Assembly (NCBI GenBank): GCA_964036045.1
Contig: OZ038392.1
Coordinates: 27,849,755 to 27,913,754, forward strand
Source of the DNA: Eutreptiella sp. 'Long Island Sound 2002'
Lineage: Eukaryota > Euglenozoa > Euglenophyceae > Eutreptiales > Eutreptiaceae
DNA: 64,000 nt
Direction: 5' to 3'
The notes under the pieces: model-generated
The model's database searches: none
What the model was told of the DNA's origin: nothing
What the model saw: the letters and a program-made list of their open reading frames with translations, nothing else
Made by a program: the position numbers and the translations under genes
In this document: one piece after another, positions 59,214 through 64,000 of the stretch
How positions within the stretch are numbered: position 1 is the first letter of the stretch
Layout: the number at the start of each line of letters is the position of its first letter

Positions 59214-62200
59214 ACTGCCTTACTGGCTTTTTGGGGTATTTTTGTGAGGAATCTGTGAGTAGTGATGCCAAACCCTATTGTTTGCCCTTCCTACCCACCA
59301 TCCAATTACCTTTTCGTAGATTTTTTTTTTTAGTTCCCCACCCTCAACAATTAGGGGTGGGGGTCCCTACTTGCCTCCCAAAACCCTCCTGCTGACCCGC
59401 ACCCTGGTAGGTACTCTGCCAAACTTATGCCTCGTATTGATATCTTTGTATCCGTCTCTGTGCAATCAAAATCGTTTGGCTGGTTCCCTCAATCCCGCTG
59501 CCCTTCTGATACCGGCACAGCACAAGTCGAACAACCATCTAACGGGCTGGAACACACGGCCGGGCGGGGCAGGTACGGCAGGGACCTCAACCATTTGCAA
59601 CATACCAAGAGATTTCCGCCCTGTGGCCTTCAGCTGCAAAGCGGGCCACAGCAGTTTCATGGGTGATAACTTGAAAAAATGATTGCAAGCTGAGCATTGC
59701 GTCTGCAAAAGAAGAGGAATACAGGGGCATCCATGCACAGGATTATTTCATTTTTGCGCACTTTTGCGCACCCTTTTACCGTTTCCAAGGACTGGACCTC
59801 AAAAATCAATTTATTTTTTGAATTTGTTTTTTGTCACCGCATAAACACACTTTGCCCACAGAATTAAATATTTCCGCAAATCTTTAGGGTTTTGCGCGGT
59901 AAACCTCCACTGCCGACGGTGTGCACTACATTCAAAGCGCTACAGTGAGCATGCACGGTCCCAACTGCATTCCCCGAGAGTCAATGCTCCACATTGCCAT
60001 GTCCCATCTCACATATCTTCTGCAGATCAGCACCACTGCATTTGTGTGCATTTATCGTCCTGTGTGCTCCCAACAATACCCTCGGCAGAAGATGGCATTG
60101 CAAGAATATGATGTGTATACCCCTGCTTCGCTTCAGCAACTTGTAGGGTATGGATCTCCTGGGGGCTTCACGGCAGACCAAGCCGACAAAAGTTCTGACA
60201 TGAATACGGGGCACACTGCATGGACCTCAGAGTTGGACCTGCAAGCACAACAGGGCATGCATCACTGAACAGAATAGGCAATTTTGTCGACACTACTGTC
60301 CAGTGCCTACTGGTAGACCTCACGCAGAGTAAGTAGCATCCAAATAGGACAACATCTGGCCCACACCTGTGAACCACATGACAATGTCATGGTACACAGC
60401 TGCAGGATGCCCACGCTGGGATACTAGTAGCTTCCAATTTGAAGGTGTCAGGGAGCATACACTGCGGGCATTCCCTCCTGGGGGCTACATTCCCTGATAA
60501 TTCAGCCGAATCAATTAATTTATCACACAAACTTCTCTGCCCTTTTACCTCATTGCCTACACCTCCATGACCCGCTCAGAAACCATGAAGGGCAGATTGT
60601 ACCAATAAACGCCCAAAGATCACTACACAACACTTCACGCCATCACCATCATCATCCATACATCCACACAGAGCCATGCAATAATCCTACGCAGCGTCTT
60701 CATGACCGAGTCAACGGTATGGACAATTCATGTGCATAGACGCCACAGCCCTGTGAAACAGTTGCAGCCTCCTATCCAAGGAGCATGAGCATCAGGTTCT
60801 GTACCAAACTTGGCCCCTGACACTTCAGGCCTGCAATGGGTGGTCATAGGCCACATCCCCACCACAAACCAGGGACTGCAAACTTTGGTGAGGCCGGACG
60901 GCGCCATACCCAGATCCAAAAAGTGTCGAAAATTCAAAACACCCAAAAAATGAAATGAAATTTCAAAAAATGAAAAATGAAAATTCAAAACACCACAAAT
61001 ATTCCAGCCGCGGAAACAAGAGAAAGGTGCTAATGACACATGAGAAGACTGTCTGCATGCAACAGACCCGAAGGAGAACTCACTCTTATCCCTGCTCTGG
61101 CAACTGGCTATTTGCCTGGCGTTCAAGACTCCTCAAGACTCTTGAGCTCAGGGGTGTGCCTGTGCTTCAGGAGCATGGGCAGCCGGTGGAAAGGAGGGAA
61201 GGAAGGTCATGTACCCTTCCCAAAAAAAAGTAATGCATACTCAGAGAGAGGAAAGGCTTCCCCATGAAAATCACGATTGTTGTTGTCACACAACTTCGAG
61301 AACCATGTGCACATTTAAGTACGTGAGCTCACCAAACGTGGAGCTGTCACTGACCCTCATTGATATCATGCCGGCATCATCTGTCCAGTACTCTGGGTCC
61401 AACTCACGATCAGAACAAGAGAAACCTTTTGCTACACACCTTTGCATGGCTGCTACATAACAAGCGCACGAGGCTGTACAGTCTACCTGCAGCTACGCAG
61501 CCTCACAACGTTATGGGTTAAATGCTTTGCACACATGCCCCATCTGTATTTATGGTGCCAACAAAGTCAGCCTCATCATGCAGCAGATCACAGTCCCTGG
61601 TGCCCAAATGCCAGCCCGGGAACATCTGTACATAGATTTGCGCATTTGCAAGATTGTACGCCAATCAGACCAAATCCACCTCCACTGGTTCTCATTGTGA
61701 ATGCTGCGCATACAAGAGGTGCCAGCGATGCCGAACCAGAAAAAAAATCTGTCTCTATTTCTGGGGCTTGTCTTTGGAGAACTGGAACCCATAAAACAGA
61801 TAATTGGAATTAGACAAGGGATCGGCGGACTTCGGCGCGACTGTGAAAGAAAGGGAGACACCAGGTGTACCACTTCAAGTCACGGATGCTAGCATGGATA
61901 CATCACTCTGTAGAGGGACCGTAGAGGGGCCCTTTGCAGCCTGTATACATCATGTGTATTGCTTGTGTGTAGCCTGTGTGCGACTGCAGTATAGCCGCCA
62001 TCAATAAGCTATGCACAGGATACCCACAGCCTGCACAGGGCCACACACAGGCTACACGTAATCCATACATATGGTACACACAGGCTGTGCCGTGTGTGTG
62101 CATCATGTGTACAGCTTACGTGCAACCCACGGGAGGACGTCTCCCCGCTTTTGTACGCAACTCCCCAGTAGAAGTGGGCCGAAGGCCCCCAAGGGGGGGG

Positions 62201-63810
62201 GAGTCTTGGGGGGGGGGGGGGCAGCTAGCCGCCGAGGATGGCTTCTCTGGGGGGCTGGCTAGTCGCTAGGGGGGGGGGGGGCGCCCGGGTGAGAGGGTTA
62301 GCAGAGGTCTAGTCCAGTCTGGCAGAGACGCGGTGGCCTAAGGGGCCTCTGCTCTACCTCCTCACCAGTGCAATGGTTGTTGTAGGCGCCCACACCCTAA
62401 AGGGGGGGTGCCTCCCATCCACGCTCCAGCGCCTGGGCAGGGAGGGGTGCCACGGGGGCCAGGGGAATGAAAACAATTTTTTTGGGCGCCTTTGGCGCCA
62501 CCATATGTATGGCCGGTACCTATTGACCATTGGCAACTAAGTGGGCCCGGAGGGCAGGGAGGGGGCAGGGGTTTTGCACAAGGCCTTGGTGTTGGTTTGT
62601 TGGCGGCGCCTACTGGTCTCTCACCACTGTGTCCGGGTCTTGAGTCCTGAAGATCCACCAAAGCCGCTGTGTTGGCCCACCGTTTCTGTTTCTCCATCGG
62701 TGGCGGGTCGTGGCACCAACACAGTTGAAGGATCCAAACGGCATTAATCTTCAATTCTGCACTCAGCACTAGTCCCAGCAAGGACGCCCAGCGCTTCCCT
62801 TCAGTGTAGTTGTGGCCGGTCATTGGGGGTGCAGTGGGTAGGCGGGGATGTGTTGTTGTGGGGGAGTTGCGCCTTGTCCTTTTCCTACGTTCTGGGTCTG
62901 GTTGATCCACCAACTGGGTCCTGTAGACCCACCAAAGGTTCGGCGCGGAGGGGGGGGGGGTCGCGTACCAGAACTGAGGAGACGTCCCCCCCGTGGTGCA
63001 ACCCGTGTGTGGCCCCCGTGTAGCCTGTGTATGTCATGTATGTGGCTTTTCTATGGCCTGTTTGGCCCTGTGGAGCATGTGTACATCCAGCTAATGGATC
63101 GCCTGTAGCCTGGAGCCTTTACCTCTTCACATGACCTTCGCAGGCGATTCCAGGTGTGTATTTCATGTGTATAGCTTACCTGTGCAGCCTGTGTATACCG
63201 CGCACACAGGCGATACATAAGGTATGCGCATTACATACACAGGCAATACAGGCGCCACACAAGGCCGCACACTCAGGCTGCACACAGGTCCTGCTGTCTG
63301 ACCAGGCCCCATTGTGCCATGTCACGTTTTGCACGGCTGCAGATAAACGATACCCTTGACAGACACAGGCTATACAGGGACCGACCCCGGTATAGTCTTT
63401 GTGCGGCGCCTGTGCTCCTGCATATGTCGTGTGTTTTGCGGATGTGCAGCCTACGAGCGGTCCCTGTGTCCACTTGCCATCAATTGGACCTCCATGCACG
63501 AGGCACGACCGCAGCGATGCATGGCAGCAAGCAACTCCGGGGAGGAAGATCGGAATGAGGCCCAAAGCTACAATGAAGCGACGGAAGAATTATCAGCACC
63601 ACATCCGGTGCCCCTGTGCTGTCACTGTGCTCTAGCATCACGTTACGATGTCACTTTACAACGCCACTTTGCTGTCGGACGGTGTAGCCGAGCCTCTAAG
63701 CCCCACCGAAACCCTGACCGCCGGAGGCCTCCCTGGCTTCAAAGCCTACACTTGGGTTGCAGCTACCACGGCAGGGATTCTACTATTTCCGTGATTGGCC
63801 TGAAAAAACC
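59214..63810. other. Gene-poor tail, no supported gene
   Basis: Short frames only. 59371-59682 (plus) is the longest ordinary-looking one but has no known motif. 61930-62130 and 63010-63300 are rich in TGTGTATA/GCCTGTGTA words without a fixed period. 62185-62285 has three G8-G12 runs. 62480-62510 contains GGGCGCCTTTGGCGCC, a small palindrome. 62590-62640 (TGGCGGCGCCTA, CTCTCACCACTG) resembles 25730-25765 (TTGGCGGCGCCTA, CTCTCACCACTG), indicating another dispersed repeat. Confidence 0.4.
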
Positions 63811-63911
63811 CTTCCGTGATTTTCCGTGATTTTCCGTGATTTTCCGTGATTTTCCGTGATTTTCCGTGGTATTTCCGTGATATTTCCGTGATTTTCTGTG
63901 GTGTTTCCGTG
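63811..63911 (+). repeat. 10-11 bp minisatellite TTTCCGTGAT
   Basis: About ten tandem copies, the first six nearly identical, then variants GTGGTA, GTGATA and CTGTGGTG. The remaining bases to 64000 show nothing recognisable. Confidence 0.93.
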
Positions 63912-64000
63912 GTACAAAAATGTTCCTTATGCATCCGCTTTGCCTCACCTGGACACCCACAAGAGACGAAACAAAGCACAAGACATTTGGGGGCGGTCTA

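Overview
This is nuclear DNA from a eukaryote, most likely a GC-rich, repeat-laden protist or alga. The evidence is split genes with GT..AG introns, non-LTR retrotransposons, a kilobase-scale satellite, several minisatellites and a 200-base assembly gap. The main reverse transcriptase has a style (TNGILQGCPLS and YADDT motifs, CCHC-type zinc knuckle) that I associate with algal and dinoflagellate genomes. No housekeeping gene, rRNA or tRNA is visible that would fix the lineage, so the assignment stays open. There are no operons, and most long open frames are stop-free readings of tandem repeats, not genes.

Layout. 1-9130 is a satellite built of ~200 bp sub-repeats and ~1.1 kb composite units; its orientation flips across the gap at 4411-4610. 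9131-18500 holds a minus-strand spliced gene, a 372-codon-class hypothetical frame, an essentially full-length but frameshifted LINE (family A, 12.6-17.76 kb) with a second 360 bp remnant at 9.1-9.5 kb, and seven copies of a 20-32 bp perfect or near-perfect palindrome. 18508-19384 is a plus-strand unknown gene cut off by another satellite block (19385-20395). 20.4-31.7 kb is mostly unrecognised sequence with transposon relics, including an RNase H domain, and one clear exon of an O-fucosyltransferase-like gene. 32.5-34.5 kb has two arrays of one 10 bp minisatellite in opposite orientation around four 82 bp repeats. 34.5-38.5 kb has three consecutive minus-strand unknown genes. 39.2-49.8 kb is a large repeat domain: 47 bp and 94 bp minisatellites, (TGTGG)n arrays and several copies of LINE family B, whose 3' end always abuts (TGTGG)n. 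51.2-51.66 kb is another pentamer array. 53.7-56.9 kb carries an intact 493-codon unknown frame, nine copies of an 85 bp repeat and a perfect 103 bp inverted duplication. The remainder is AT-richer, gene-poor sequence with decayed elements.

How the parts relate. Three minus-strand exons at 56.8, 52.1 and 27.7 kb look like successive parts of one O-fucosyltransferase-type Golgi enzyme, in the right order and strand. If they are one gene it spans at least 30 kb, and most of the minisatellites, LINE B copies and the 493-codon frame lie inside its introns. The LINE B copies appear to seed, or insert into, pentamer microsatellites, and the minisatellites have expanded next to them. Homopolymer G/C runs of 8-20 nt are everywhere and coincide with several frameshifts, so part of the apparent gene decay may be sequence error.
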